A stretch of 64,000 bases of DNA from RGIG1681 sp017467625 (GTDB lineage Bacteria > Bacillota > Clostridia > Christensenellales > UBA1242), in NCBI GenBank assembly GCA_017467625.1, contig JAFUSN010000004.1, forward strand, positions 248,001 to 312,000, written 5' to 3'. Each line of letters starts with the position of its first letter. Position 1 is the stretch's first letter. Position numbers and translations under genes: made by a program. The notes under the pieces were generated by a model. The model saw only the letters and a list, made by a program, of their open reading frames with translations. It was not told the origin of the DNA and did not search any database. This document shows positions 34,313-43,518 of this stretch, in pieces.

Positions 34313-34352
34313 TCCGTTTTTTGGGACTATATTTGTGTTATTCTTTAAGTAT
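34313..34352 (+). promoter_or_regulatory. Repeated promoter-like element, copy 2
   Basis: TCCGTTTTTTGGGAC, 16 nt, TTTAAGTAT, matching the element at 31590-31629 in both blocks and spacing; 42 bp before ATG 34394. Confidence 0.55.
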
Positions 34353-34393
34353 GCAGGCGAAAACCCTGTAAATAAAAAAAAGGATAAACAAAT

Positions 34394-35017
34394 ATGAAAA
34401 ACACACACAAAATGCCATTTAAAGAAGTTGATGGCGAACAAAACACAAACACAAACACAAACAACATAACAAATATTTTAGTAACAAAAAGAATGCGAGA
34501 TTGGATAGCGTATAATTATACTATTGATGGGCGTATTAAAGAAGATTTAATTAAGGAAAAATTTTTAAACAAGAGTTTGAAGCAGTTAATAATTGACAGT
34601 CCACTTGCTTGGAAATGTGGAAAAGATCAAACGAGAATCGCATTTGATTTATTCACTTATATTACGGTTATAGTTGAAAAGAGTATGCCAGTTATTGTTG
34701 AAATTAAAGATTCACACGAAAAAGTAAAAGATAGATCTGTGATAAATGTAATGATTGATGATTATCATCAATTAGATAGGTTAGAAGATGAGGAAAGATA
34801 CGAAATGGTTTGGATGCTTGGAACTGTAAATGTTTCATCATTACAAAGGATATTTTCAATAGGTTATGCATATGCTGCAAGAATAGTTGATTGGCTTGAA
34901 ATGCAAAATATTATTACTCATCCAATTGAGGATAATCATAGAAAAATTTTTTGTGAAAAAGAAACATTTATTGCGGCACTAAAAAAAGCATTTATGGAAT
35001 GTAATGTAAATTATTAG
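34394..35017 (+). CDS. Protein with C-terminal FtsK-gamma-like winged helix
   Basis: 207 residues. The N-terminus is low complexity (NTNTNTNNITN). The C-terminal 60 residues, from EERYEMVWMLGTVNVSSLQ to the strand DNHRKIF, match the FtsK gamma domain, notably RIFSIGYAYAARIVDWLE where FtsK has RIGYNRAARLVEQLE. In FtsK this winged helix reads the polar DNA sequences (KOPS/SRS) that orient translocation. Here it is a separate protein, next to two gamma-less motor proteins. AAGGA precedes the ATG. The middle domain (about 40-120) is unknown. Confidence 0.7.
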   Translation: MKNTHKMPFKEVDGEQNTNTNTNNITNILVTKRMRDWIAYNYTIDGRIKEDLIKEKFLNKSLKQLIIDSPLAWKCGKDQTRIAFDLFTYITVIVEKSMPVIVEIKDSHEKVKDRSVINVMIDDYHQLDRLEDEERYEMVWMLGTVNVSSLQRIFSIGYAYAARIVDWLEMQNIITHPIEDNHRKIFCEKETFIAALKKAFMECNVNY

Positions 35018-35042
35018 TTATAGAGAAAGAGTGGGATGCAAT

Positions 35043-35105
35043 ATGATAGATTTAGAGAAATACAAAAATGAGGACAGAATTTTCTTTGAAAATAAAAAAA
35101 GGTGA
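35043..35105 (+). CDS. Possible 20-residue leader ORF
   Basis: ATG 35043 opens a 20-codon frame, MIDLEKYKNEDRIFFENKKR, ending at TGA 35103-35105, which lies in the ribosome site of the next gene. Highly charged, no hydrophobic part. GTGGGA is loosely placed upstream. It could be a coupling leader or chance. Confidence 0.3.
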   Translation: MIDLEKYKNEDRIFFENKKR

Positions 35106-35109
35106 AATG

Positions 35110-35451
35110 ATGAAAACAAAACAAGAAGAGTTTACAAAATATGACTTAATTGACAGACTTACAAAGATTGTAGGTGCAAAGTTACCTTATACAGTTATGG
35201 AAGAAATTATTTTTAACGAACAATATAATGCAAAATATATTCAAGGCAAAAAATATAAAGGATTTAGTGTTTTTATTCCAAAATTTGATGGCAATGCTGT
35301 TATTGGTGAACCATATGAAATACACGCGAAAAAAGGTGAAGCAAGGGTGGTATCTTCTATTAATAAAGATATTGGAAAATTGAAGATTCCAAAAGAGCAT
35401 TGTGATAAATTTACATTAAATCATGTTACTTTAGAAGATGAGCATAATTAA
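35110..35451 (+). CDS. Small protein of unknown function in the FtsK/GIY-YIG module
   Basis: 113 residues from ATG 35110 (ATG 35107 is also possible; AGGTG at 35100-35104 fits 35110 better). Mixed alpha/beta composition, basic: YDLIDRLTKIVGAKLPYTVM, then YKGFSVFIPKFDGNAVIG and HAKKGEARVVSSI. No membrane helix, no recognised domain. It is the last gene of the forward module, 90 bp after the gamma-domain gene. Confidence 0.6.
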   Translation: MKTKQEEFTKYDLIDRLTKIVGAKLPYTVMEEIIFNEQYNAKYIQGKKYKGFSVFIPKFDGNAVIGEPYEIHAKKGEARVVSSINKDIGKLKIPKEHCDKFTLNHVTLEDEHN

Positions 35452-35499
35452 CTAATTGACATATTATAGAAAAATGAAGAGGTAGAAGAGTTAGTGGTA

Positions 35500-35556
35500 A
35501 TTCTGCGCACCCAATGGGTTAAAAGAGATGTGGGGTAAATTAAACCACGCCCACCT
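35500..35556. other. Structured GC-richer intergenic segment
   Basis: Contains CACCCAATGGGT (ACCC/GGGT hairpin) and GTGGG (35530 region) pairing with CCCAC (about 35549), nested with GTGG/CCAC. It stands out from AT-rich surroundings and ends just before the convergent terminator. Confidence 0.35.
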
Positions 35557-35561
35557 TTATT

Positions 35562-35589
35562 AAAAAGATAGCATTTTTGCTATCTTTTT
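35562..35589. terminator. Bidirectional terminator
   Basis: AAAAAGATAGC-ATTTTT-GCTATCTTTTT, 11-bp stem, between the forward module and the convergent helicase gene. Confidence 0.85.
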
Positions 35590-38500
35590 ATTCTTTTAAT
35601 AACCAATGTAAATATCTTTTTGCAGCTCCTCTAGACATTGTATCATGATAAAGTTGATTATCGTAATTTCTTAGACATCCATAGCAACATGTTTCTTCAC
35701 CACACCCACAAATTCCACTAACTTTAATTAGAGCATTTTTAAATATTTCTTTTAAATATGGTTGCATTCTCTTAACATGACCAGCTCCATTAGGAACTGT
35801 ATCAAAAAGTGTAATATTTATTCCATTACTTTTTCCATTTGACCAAATAGCACCACCGATTTCTCTTCGATCTATTTCCATATACTTTGAAGCTCCTTCG
35901 ATAATTGCATAAAGTATTGATTCATAGTCATATGTTAAAGAGTAATTTTCTGGTAGTGTTAAAACTAATGCATCTGATTTAAAATAATGACCTAGATAAG
36001 CAGGAAACATTTTTCCCGTGCAGATTCTACCAGAAGCATTTTTATGCTCGCTATCTAGTTTAACATGTATGTCGGCGGTGTTAACAAAACCACATTGTTC
36101 ACAAATGTTGAAAGCCATTCCAACTAATTTATCTCTCCTTACATGTGATCCACCATTTATAGCAAACATTTCGCCGTTAGGAGAGTAATTACTTTCAATT
36201 TTTTTGCCATTTATAATAAAATCTGTAGTTTCTATTTGTTTATTATCTAAAAATCCATTAAACATTAAAGTTGAATAGTAATGAGTTTCTTCTCTCATTT
36301 TTCTACTTTCTTTATCAGATCTTCTTGTTGTAAATCCGAATTGAGGAATTACTAATTGTTTATATAATAATTTTTTACCACAACATTGTTCGTCTTTTGA
36401 AGGAATTGTAACGCCGAATGCAGTTCTATAGAAATATTTTTTCCCGCATTTTTCACATACGGCAAAATTATATGTTGGCCATCCTCTATTTGATTGTTTT
36501 TTAAGTGCATATGGTTTCCAATATTTTCCGTTTGCTACAACTTGAGAGCCTGGTGCATATTCTGTAATTGCCATTCTTAGATCTCTTTCAAGCTCCAAAC
36601 TTCCTTTTAATATATTGTCTGTATTTAATTCAAGTGGGACAGTATATACTGGAAATCCATATCTTGGTAATACATTTGATTCTGCCAGGAATGATATATA
36701 ATCTCTTTCTTCATATGTCGAAATAACTCTTTTAAATCTACTTGCTTCATCAAAGTGTTCTGTTGATATACTTTCTTGTTGTTGCTGTCTTAAGTCTATT
36801 ATCATATCTCTAAAGCTGTTAATTGCGTTATCTAAACAAGCATCATTATTATTTGGATTATTATTATCTACCAAGTATTTTACAAATGACCAATTATTAT
36901 CTATACCTAATTCTTTTTTAATTTTATCTGGTACAACCCTTTGTATTGAATTAAATAAATTTTTAGGTTTTTTACTAAGTAAAGAATATACTAATAGATT
37001 TATATCTGGATGCATTTCATTTTTGATTAAATCACTGGTTTTATTTAAAATAATGTTATTTTTACTTAAATAGCTAAAAATCATTGAATGAATATGTCTT
37101 CTAACTAGATATCCATTATTAAGTTCTATGTAAGGAGCTTTAATAATCCCGTTTATCATCTTTCTTGGATCATTATAATAAGTTAAATCATGAGATCTTC
37201 TTTTTGCAAATGTTAAAATAAATGCTGCTGATGATCCTCTTCGTCCAGCTCGTCCAGCTCTTTGAATATAATTTGAAGTTTCAGGAGGTACATTTCTTAA
37301 TACTACTGATTCTAGTGAACCAATATCTACGCCCATTTCAAAAGTTGTTGAACAACTTAATAGGTTTATATTATTATCTTTAAATAAATTTTGGTAATTG
37401 GTTGCTGTCTGGCTTGAGATTTGGGCTGTGTGTTCTTTTGCGTTCATTGGAATCATTTCAATTTTAGTAAAACTATCTCTATAATATTGACCTCTATCTT
37501 CGTTATTAGTTACTTCAATTAAATGTCCGTCACAATTTGTTTTTCCACATATACCTAAATTATAGTGAATAGTCTCTCCACATTGTTCGCAAACATATAA
37601 TGGTGTATTTCTTTTTGAAAAAGTTATATTATTTAAGTTAAGCTTGTAGTAAATACCTGTTTTAAGACTAATTTTTTCTAATATTGGTAATATATTAGTA
37701 AAATAATCGGTTTCAAATGATTGTGAAAATTTTTCTAAAAATTCTGAAGCTTTGGCATTTGCAATTATGTCATTTAGACCTTTACTGTTGAAGAATTTTT
37801 TGAGGAAATCTTGCCTTTTATTTGTTTTTCCATTTGATGGAATAAAACCAAAAAATTGTTTATTATATAATTTTTCACCACCTTGTTTTTTAAAGTATGT
37901 TTCATAATTTCTTGGTTCAAATGCATCATCTGTTTGATCAACGCCATCAGGAAAAGTTATACATCCTTGTCTTCTTAATGAATCAAATAAAAATTCAACT
38001 ATTGTTAAGAACTCAGTTTTTGTTATATCAAAAGTTTGAATAAAATTGTTAATAATATTTTCATTTATATTTGATATGTTGTCAATTTTTATTTTAATGA
38101 GTCCTAGTCTATTTAAAGACATTCTAGGTTCAAGTTCTATTACTTCTTTTATTAATTGTTTTTTTGCATAATCTTGTTTTTCTTCAGTCGTTTTCTCATC
38201 ATAAAATAATTGGCAGTTATCTGCTGTTTTATAGCATTTTTCTGCTAATCTTTTAAAAGATATTTCTTCCTCATCTGATTTAATTATTTCATTATAGATA
38301 ATTTTTTTCCAAAGCCAATCATTATAACGATTTTGAATGAATATAGCAAATCTAGCAGCTTCTTGACGATTATCTGAAAACACTAATAGTTTTCTTCCAC
38401 TTGCTATTGATGGACTATTTGTTGAGATTCCCCAAATATTGTTATCTTTTTTAGTTTCTTTTTTAGTTTTTTCTTCAGGTAATAATTGATATAGTTTTCT

Positions 38501-40324
38501 AGTTAATACTTCTATAGCAGAATCTTCACTAGTAGTAAGTTTTCTTATAGTGCCTTTATTAAATTTTCCACATTTATAACATGTACTTCTATTTTTATTT
38601 TTTATTTTAATTAGGTTTATAAATTTTGTTTTATTTAATCCACAACATTCTGTAGATTCTTTACATGTAGTAGGGAATAATTTTCCACATTTTGGGCACA
38701 TTAAATATTTATTTTCATTTGTTAAGTCAACACTTTTATCTTTTGAATCTTCTGAATCATCCTCATCAATATTTATTTTTTCAATTGAGTTTGATAGCAT
38801 AAATAATTCAGAATCTTCCTCTTCTGGTTCGAGATAGTCATATCCGTCTTTATTTGTTATTACACCACTTATATATTCTTGACCACATTTCATACAGTTA
38901 TAAAGTTCAAATACTTTATATCCGTCATATTCTTTTCTTCTTTCAGTAAATATCTTTGGATTATCTTTTAATGCAATGAAGCCTCCTTCCAAAGTTCTTG
39001 CAAAAACATGGTATTTTGCATTTATTAGAGGATTGCCGTCAAGAGGGGAAATTGCTTCTCCACATAGTTCTATAACTTTAGCTATTGTTGATTCTAAATT
39101 ATTGTTCTCTATATTTAAATCTTTGTATATTGAATTAGCAAGTTCAGAAATAGTAATGGTTTTATCTAATACTCTTTTTCTAATTTCATATACAAGTTTA
39201 TTATTTTGTAAAATATCATATAGTTTTGATGATTTATCTTCTCCATTGTAGTTTTTATATTCTTCAAATAGATTTAAATAGTAAGATAATTTTTTACACT
39301 CACCACTTACTTCTGTAAGAGGTTTTCTTTTTGATGATATAATTGCATCTGATGTAAAGTCTTCACAAAATAAATCTTTTGCAAATTCTACAACTTTTTG
39401 AATTTCCTCTGAGCCGCCACCAAGTGTTGCACTGGTTCCTATACATGTCAAACAATTCTCAATTTTTCCAAAGATGGTTTCTTTAAGTCTTCGAATTAAC
39501 ATTGCCACTTCTGTTCCATGCGCTCCTTTATAAGTATGAGCTTCATCTAAGACTATATATTGAAAATATTTACTATAAATACCATTGAATATTTTTTGGC
39601 TATTTGCTCTTAAAAGCATATATTCAAGCATGGCATAGTTTGTAATTAAAATGTGTGGTGGATTGTTTTCCATTTCTGCTCTAGTCAATAATTCATTATT
39701 TAAAGGAAGTTCTCCATATTCTTTTTTATATAGTTCGGCTATTTCTTTTCTTCCTTTGCTAATGTTTATTCTGTTACCATCAGGTGTCTCTCCAATATAT
39801 CTTCCAAATGTTATTTCAGGAATGTTTTTTAATGATGCTCTTAATCTTGCCATCTGATCATTTGCTAATGCATTCATTGGGTAAATAATTAATGCTCTAA
39901 CGCCAGGACATAGGCTATTATTATCAATTTCATTTAGTAATTCATTAATAATAGGTATAAAGAAACATTCTGTTTTTCCAGAACCTGTACCTGAAGCTAC
40001 TATTATACTTTTTTTATTAATCACATATTTAATAGCTTTTTCTTGATGATAATATCTTTTATAAACAGAATATTCATTTTTTGTAAATGCTTTATAAATA
40101 TTTCTATTTAATAATTTTTGGTTGACTAAATCTTCCAAAGTATTTTCACCAGCATATGGCATATGTGCTTCAATGAATGGTCCGTTTAAAAGTTCACATT
40201 CTTTACTTAATGCATTTTTTGCTGCTTTATCAATTTTTGGATTTCTAAATGTAAATTGTGCATCTAAAAATTCTTTATATGATTCATTTAATTTTTCATA
40301 AGTTAAAATTGGATCTAAAGACAT
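35588..40324 (-). CDS. Giant DEAD/DEAH helicase with C-terminal DUF1998 (Druantia DruE-like)
   Basis: 1578 residues. SF2 helicase motifs: Walker A ASGTGSGKTE near 110-119, YPMNALANDQMARL (Ia), VLDEAHTYKGAHGTE (II), GTSATLGGG (III), TTFEMGVDIGSLE (V) and QRAGRAGRRGSSAA (VI). Between and after the RecA lobes are several CxxC zinc pairs (MKCGQEY, MCPKCGKLF, CYKCGKF, CEQCGETI). The C-terminus is a DUF1998 module with CGCGEETCCYGCLRNYDNQ. This size and architecture match DruE of Druantia anti-phage systems. ATG 40324 is preceded by AAAGGA, one base after the upstream stop, so the pair is co-translated. Confidence 0.75.
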   Translation of the reverse strand: MSLDPILTYEKLNESYKEFLDAQFTFRNPKIDKAAKNALSKECELLNGPFIEAHMPYAGENTLEDLVNQKLLNRNIYKAFTKNEYSVYKRYYHQEKAIKYVINKKSIIVASGTGSGKTECFFIPIINELLNEIDNNSLCPGVRALIIYPMNALANDQMARLRASLKNIPEITFGRYIGETPDGNRINISKGRKEIAELYKKEYGELPLNNELLTRAEMENNPPHILITNYAMLEYMLLRANSQKIFNGIYSKYFQYIVLDEAHTYKGAHGTEVAMLIRRLKETIFGKIENCLTCIGTSATLGGGSEEIQKVVEFAKDLFCEDFTSDAIISSKRKPLTEVSGECKKLSYYLNLFEEYKNYNGEDKSSKLYDILQNNKLVYEIRKRVLDKTITISELANSIYKDLNIENNNLESTIAKVIELCGEAISPLDGNPLINAKYHVFARTLEGGFIALKDNPKIFTERRKEYDGYKVFELYNCMKCGQEYISGVITNKDGYDYLEPEEEDSELFMLSNSIEKINIDEDDSEDSKDKSVDLTNENKYLMCPKCGKLFPTTCKESTECCGLNKTKFINLIKIKNKNRSTCYKCGKFNKGTIRKLTTSEDSAIEVLTRKLYQLLPEEKTKKETKKDNNIWGISTNSPSIASGRKLLVFSDNRQEAARFAIFIQNRYNDWLWKKIIYNEIIKSDEEEISFKRLAEKCYKTADNCQLFYDEKTTEEKQDYAKKQLIKEVIELEPRMSLNRLGLIKIKIDNISNINENIINNFIQTFDITKTEFLTIVEFLFDSLRRQGCITFPDGVDQTDDAFEPRNYETYFKKQGGEKLYNKQFFGFIPSNGKTNKRQDFLKKFFNSKGLNDIIANAKASEFLEKFSQSFETDYFTNILPILEKISLKTGIYYKLNLNNITFSKRNTPLYVCEQCGETIHYNLGICGKTNCDGHLIEVTNNEDRGQYYRDSFTKIEMIPMNAKEHTAQISSQTATNYQNLFKDNNINLLSCSTTFEMGVDIGSLESVVLRNVPPETSNYIQRAGRAGRRGSSAAFILTFAKRRSHDLTYYNDPRKMINGIIKAPYIELNNGYLVRRHIHSMIFSYLSKNNIILNKTSDLIKNEMHPDINLLVYSLLSKKPKNLFNSIQRVVPDKIKKELGIDNNWSFVKYLVDNNNPNNNDACLDNAINSFRDMIIDLRQQQQESISTEHFDEASRFKRVISTYEERDYISFLAESNVLPRYGFPVYTVPLELNTDNILKGSLELERDLRMAITEYAPGSQVVANGKYWKPYALKKQSNRGWPTYNFAVCEKCGKKYFYRTAFGVTIPSKDEQCCGKKLLYKQLVIPQFGFTTRRSDKESRKMREETHYYSTLMFNGFLDNKQIETTDFIINGKKIESNYSPNGEMFAINGGSHVRRDKLVGMAFNICEQCGFVNTADIHVKLDSEHKNASGRICTGKMFPAYLGHYFKSDALVLTLPENYSLTYDYESILYAIIEGASKYMEIDRREIGGAIWSNGKSNGINITLFDTVPNGAGHVKRMQPYLKEIFKNALIKVSGICGCGEETCCYGCLRNYDNQLYHDTMSRGAAKRYLHWLLKE

Positions 40325-40325
40325 A

Positions 40326-43300
40326 TTAATAATTCCTTTTTGATAATTGTTTAAATATAGTATCAATAAGTAATCTACTATATTCAGTATCTAGTGTTTC
40401 TATGTACTTTGCTAATTCTCTGTATTCAAAGTTATTTTTTTCTCGATTATATACATCAGCGAAATCACTTATCAATGAATCTATGTATAATTCGATTTCT
40501 TTTTCTTCTGGAAATAATATTACTGCTTTATTTTTTAGTTTCTCAATTCTTTCATGGTTTTTAATTCCTGGTAACAAATCCTGGACTTTTTCCCAAATAA
40601 TGTTTGTTGTAGATTTGTTTGTGAATTTTTCTAAATATGAAAAACTATTAAACATAATATGTTCAAGATTTTCATCATCTCTTTTAATGAATACATATAC
40701 AACATATAGTAGTTTGTCATATTGTTCTAATTTTTTATATGTGTTTGAAGTTATTATTTCACCTTTTCTAAGAATAGGGTAAAGAAGTCCAAAATCTTTT
40801 CTTATTTTCATGTATTGTTGTGTTGTTAATTTATAATTCATTAATATTTCAATGATTTTTTCGTCTCCAAAAATAAATCTATTTAAATAAATATAAGTTA
40901 ATAGGGTAGTTAATTGTTTTTTTAATACATTTGTATCTAAATAAATCTTTTTGTTGAATCTGTATGTAATGAATGTAAAAATAGCATTTTTTAGATTATT
41001 GTAATCTCCGTTTTTAAATTCATATAAATATGGTGTTTCTGCGTATAAATTAAAAATTGTAGTATTTGATTCATCAAGTATTTCTTCATCCTCAGTATCA
41101 GTTTCAAATATATTATTTGATTTTTTAAAAACTATTTCAAGTATAAGATTTTTTGTAAAGCCTGTTTCATCCATATCTAAAACTAAAGATGTTTCTCCAT
41201 CTGGTATATCTATGTCAAAGTAGTTATATGGTTCTTTAATATCTCTGCATCTTAAAACTCTATTTTTCTTTAGTCCATCCTCTTCCCAAGTAATATTGAT
41301 AATGTTATAGCTGTTATTTATTATAAAATTGTGTATGGCTATATTTTTTTTGATAGAGCATAGATCACATATTTTATTAAAGTTTTCTTCTAAATATAGG
41401 TAAGCTCTTTCTGTGTTTGATGATAAATATTCAATGTAATCTTTTAAATTAATATACTTTTTTGAATTCTCTTTTATCTTGATAGGTATTCTTGAATTAG
41501 TCCCATTGTCAAATATTAAATATATTTCATTAGGTGTATTATTTTTTATTGTTAGTAAGCAGTTTCCATTTGCAGATATATCTTTAATTGAAAGGTTTAA
41601 CAATGTATTTGGAAATCCTAGTAATTGATTGTTATTTTCAAAAGTCCAAGTATATGACCTTACGGTAAATCTAAATTGATACTTTTTATTTAAGTAATTG
41701 TAATAACCTTCAAAGTAATCGTTTTCATCAGGTATAAAGAAAGTTGTTTGTTTATTACCTGATAAATCAGTTATAAATATGTTTTTTGTTTCTTCAAAAT
41801 TAATACTAATAGTTTTATTTCGAGATTTGTTTGATTTTGAACTAATGTATACACTTATGTATGGAAGGTAAATAAATCTAAATGTTTTTGTCCCCATTTG
41901 TTTGTGATTTAATCTTATGCTGACTTTCCCATATTCGTCCGATGATATAATAGTTGAAAGATCTAATGTTTCATTATCTTCTGTTATTTCTAATGTTTTG
42001 TTGTAAATATTCCCTTCGACATCTATTCTTACTAACCAAGTTCCTGTCATAGGTAAAAAAATTTGGGGTAGTGTATAATATCCATCCAATCCTAAAAATG
42101 AGCAATTTTGTGAAAAAAGTTTGTCTTCACAAGATAATTCTATTGGATTTTTAATTGGAATTTTTAAATCTTTGTTATCGTTAGTATTTTTAAAAATTAA
42201 ATTATAAATACTTTTTGAATTTGGTTGTTGAAATAAATTTACAAAATCAAATGATTCAATTGGTTCTAAATCATCACAAGAGTAATTGTCATCTATTAAA
42301 ACATAGCCACCTTTATTCGTTAAATAATTATTTCGTGAGTATTCGCCTTTTTCATTAAATACTAAAGCTTGGCCAGTTTCTTTAATTACGAAATCTATAA
42401 TTGTTTGATTGTTATCATCTTTTAATGAAGCCTTAATATTTTGGCAAGGAATAATTTTTAAAGTTGCTGCTCTAAAGTAGTATTTTTGTTTGATGAACTC
42501 TGAGATAATGCATTTTTTAATGATTTGTTCATCTAACTGAATATACCATGTTAAGTTTTCATCTTCATCTGTTACATATTCTGGGAATGTAATAAAGAAT
42601 TGATTTGTATCTGTATCAATAAATAATTCCGGTTTAGTAATTATTCTTTGCCTTGCATATTCATGATTTTTTTTGTCATTTTTATAATATATAATTTTTT
42701 CTTGTAATGTTATAGGTAGATTTGAAGATTCATCTATGGAATTATTAGATGTGTCAACAAATGTCATTACATCATATATAAAATCATTAATGGTTCCTAG
42801 TTTATTTAATATTTGCAAGTAACTTTTTAGTGATTTTGGTAAATATAAATCTTGTATTAATAGTTCATCACCTAATTTATCAAATGTAATTTTTTGATAC
42901 TTTAATGATATTATTGCTTCTATTAGTGAATTCTCTAAATTTTCAGGTAGGCCAGCATGTGCTAACATACTTCCCATTTGCGTATATCCAGCAACCCGTT
43001 CTTCATTAAAATTTTCTAAGTTATATTGATTTAATGTGGATTTAAATGCCTTAATGAAATCTTGTTTTAAAGTTTGTGAGCAATATGTCATTCTTTGAAC
43101 TGCATCCCAAAAACCACCCTCACCATTATTATAGAAATACTTTGCGCTTCCAACTAAGAATATTGAAATTACTTCTTTAAATTTTTCTATAATGTTCCAG
43201 GGATGACTATTTCCATGAAATCTTTCATATAGTAGTTTGCCTATTTGTTCTATTTCTTCTTTTGAAAAAAGAATTTTTTCTATAAGTTCATATGATTCTA

Positions 43301-43349
43301 ATTTTTCAAACTTAGATTTACAAATAGCATTATATTCCATTAAGTCCAT
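40326..43349 (-). CDS. ~1000-residue defence-associated protein (Druantia type III DruH-like)
   Basis: 1007 residues, no recognised catalytic motif. A helical N-terminal part (about 1-230) is followed by a long beta-rich middle (about 260-700, many alternating strands such as YTWTFENNNQLLGFPN) and a helical C-terminal part (about 780-1007). It is the first gene of a two-gene operon with the DEAH/DUF1998 helicase, which is the layout of Druantia type III (DruH-DruE). The DruH call rests on partner, size and order, not on a sequence match. A TATAAT lies about 35 bp upstream of the ATG. Confidence 0.5.
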   Translation of the reverse strand: MDLMEYNAICKSKFEKLESYELIEKILFSKEEIEQIGKLLYERFHGNSHPWNIIEKFKEVISIFLVGSAKYFYNNGEGGFWDAVQRMTYCSQTLKQDFIKAFKSTLNQYNLENFNEERVAGYTQMGSMLAHAGLPENLENSLIEAIISLKYQKITFDKLGDELLIQDLYLPKSLKSYLQILNKLGTINDFIYDVMTFVDTSNNSIDESSNLPITLQEKIIYYKNDKKNHEYARQRIITKPELFIDTDTNQFFITFPEYVTDEDENLTWYIQLDEQIIKKCIISEFIKQKYYFRAATLKIIPCQNIKASLKDDNNQTIIDFVIKETGQALVFNEKGEYSRNNYLTNKGGYVLIDDNYSCDDLEPIESFDFVNLFQQPNSKSIYNLIFKNTNDNKDLKIPIKNPIELSCEDKLFSQNCSFLGLDGYYTLPQIFLPMTGTWLVRIDVEGNIYNKTLEITEDNETLDLSTIISSDEYGKVSIRLNHKQMGTKTFRFIYLPYISVYISSKSNKSRNKTISINFEETKNIFITDLSGNKQTTFFIPDENDYFEGYYNYLNKKYQFRFTVRSYTWTFENNNQLLGFPNTLLNLSIKDISANGNCLLTIKNNTPNEIYLIFDNGTNSRIPIKIKENSKKYINLKDYIEYLSSNTERAYLYLEENFNKICDLCSIKKNIAIHNFIINNSYNIINITWEEDGLKKNRVLRCRDIKEPYNYFDIDIPDGETSLVLDMDETGFTKNLILEIVFKKSNNIFETDTEDEEILDESNTTIFNLYAETPYLYEFKNGDYNNLKNAIFTFITYRFNKKIYLDTNVLKKQLTTLLTYIYLNRFIFGDEKIIEILMNYKLTTQQYMKIRKDFGLLYPILRKGEIITSNTYKKLEQYDKLLYVVYVFIKRDDENLEHIMFNSFSYLEKFTNKSTTNIIWEKVQDLLPGIKNHERIEKLKNKAVILFPEEKEIELYIDSLISDFADVYNREKNNFEYRELAKYIETLDTEYSRLLIDTIFKQLSKRNY

Positions 43350-43364
43350 AAATGCACCAATAAA

Positions 43365-43484
43365 CCTTCATTTTTTTTATTATAGCATATTTATGTATAA
43401 AATAATATAAAAATAAAATAAAATGAAGGATTTTAGCGATTTTTTTTATTATAATTAAATAAAATCCTTTTTAATGGATTTTAT
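43365..43484. promoter_or_regulatory. Divergent control region with repeated GGATTTTA boxes
   Basis: Between the Druantia-like operon and the WYL gene: CCTTCATTTT (43365-43374) is the inverted copy of AAAATGAAGG (43420-43429); AAGGATTTTA (43426-43435) is the inverted copy of TAAAATCCTT (43460-43469); and ATAAAATCC (43459-43467) with GGATTTTAT (43476-43484) forms a 9-bp inverted repeat. The last pair precedes the WYL-gene TATAAT at 43491-43496. Likely WYL-regulator operators. Confidence 0.55.
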
Positions 43485-43518
43485 ATATGGTATAATCATG
43501 TTAGAGGTATATTGTTCT

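Noticed and set aside
31657..35451. Conjugative element (TcpA/relaxase) interpretation of the FtsK-like genes
   Set aside because: No relaxase, no membrane-anchored coupling protein, no integrase and no transfer genes are visible; the motors resemble chromosomal FtsK.
35588..43349. DISARM or BREX assignment of the large helicase operon
   Set aside because: No methyltransferase, PLD nuclease, PglZ or separate DUF1998 protein is present; DUF1998 is fused to the helicase.
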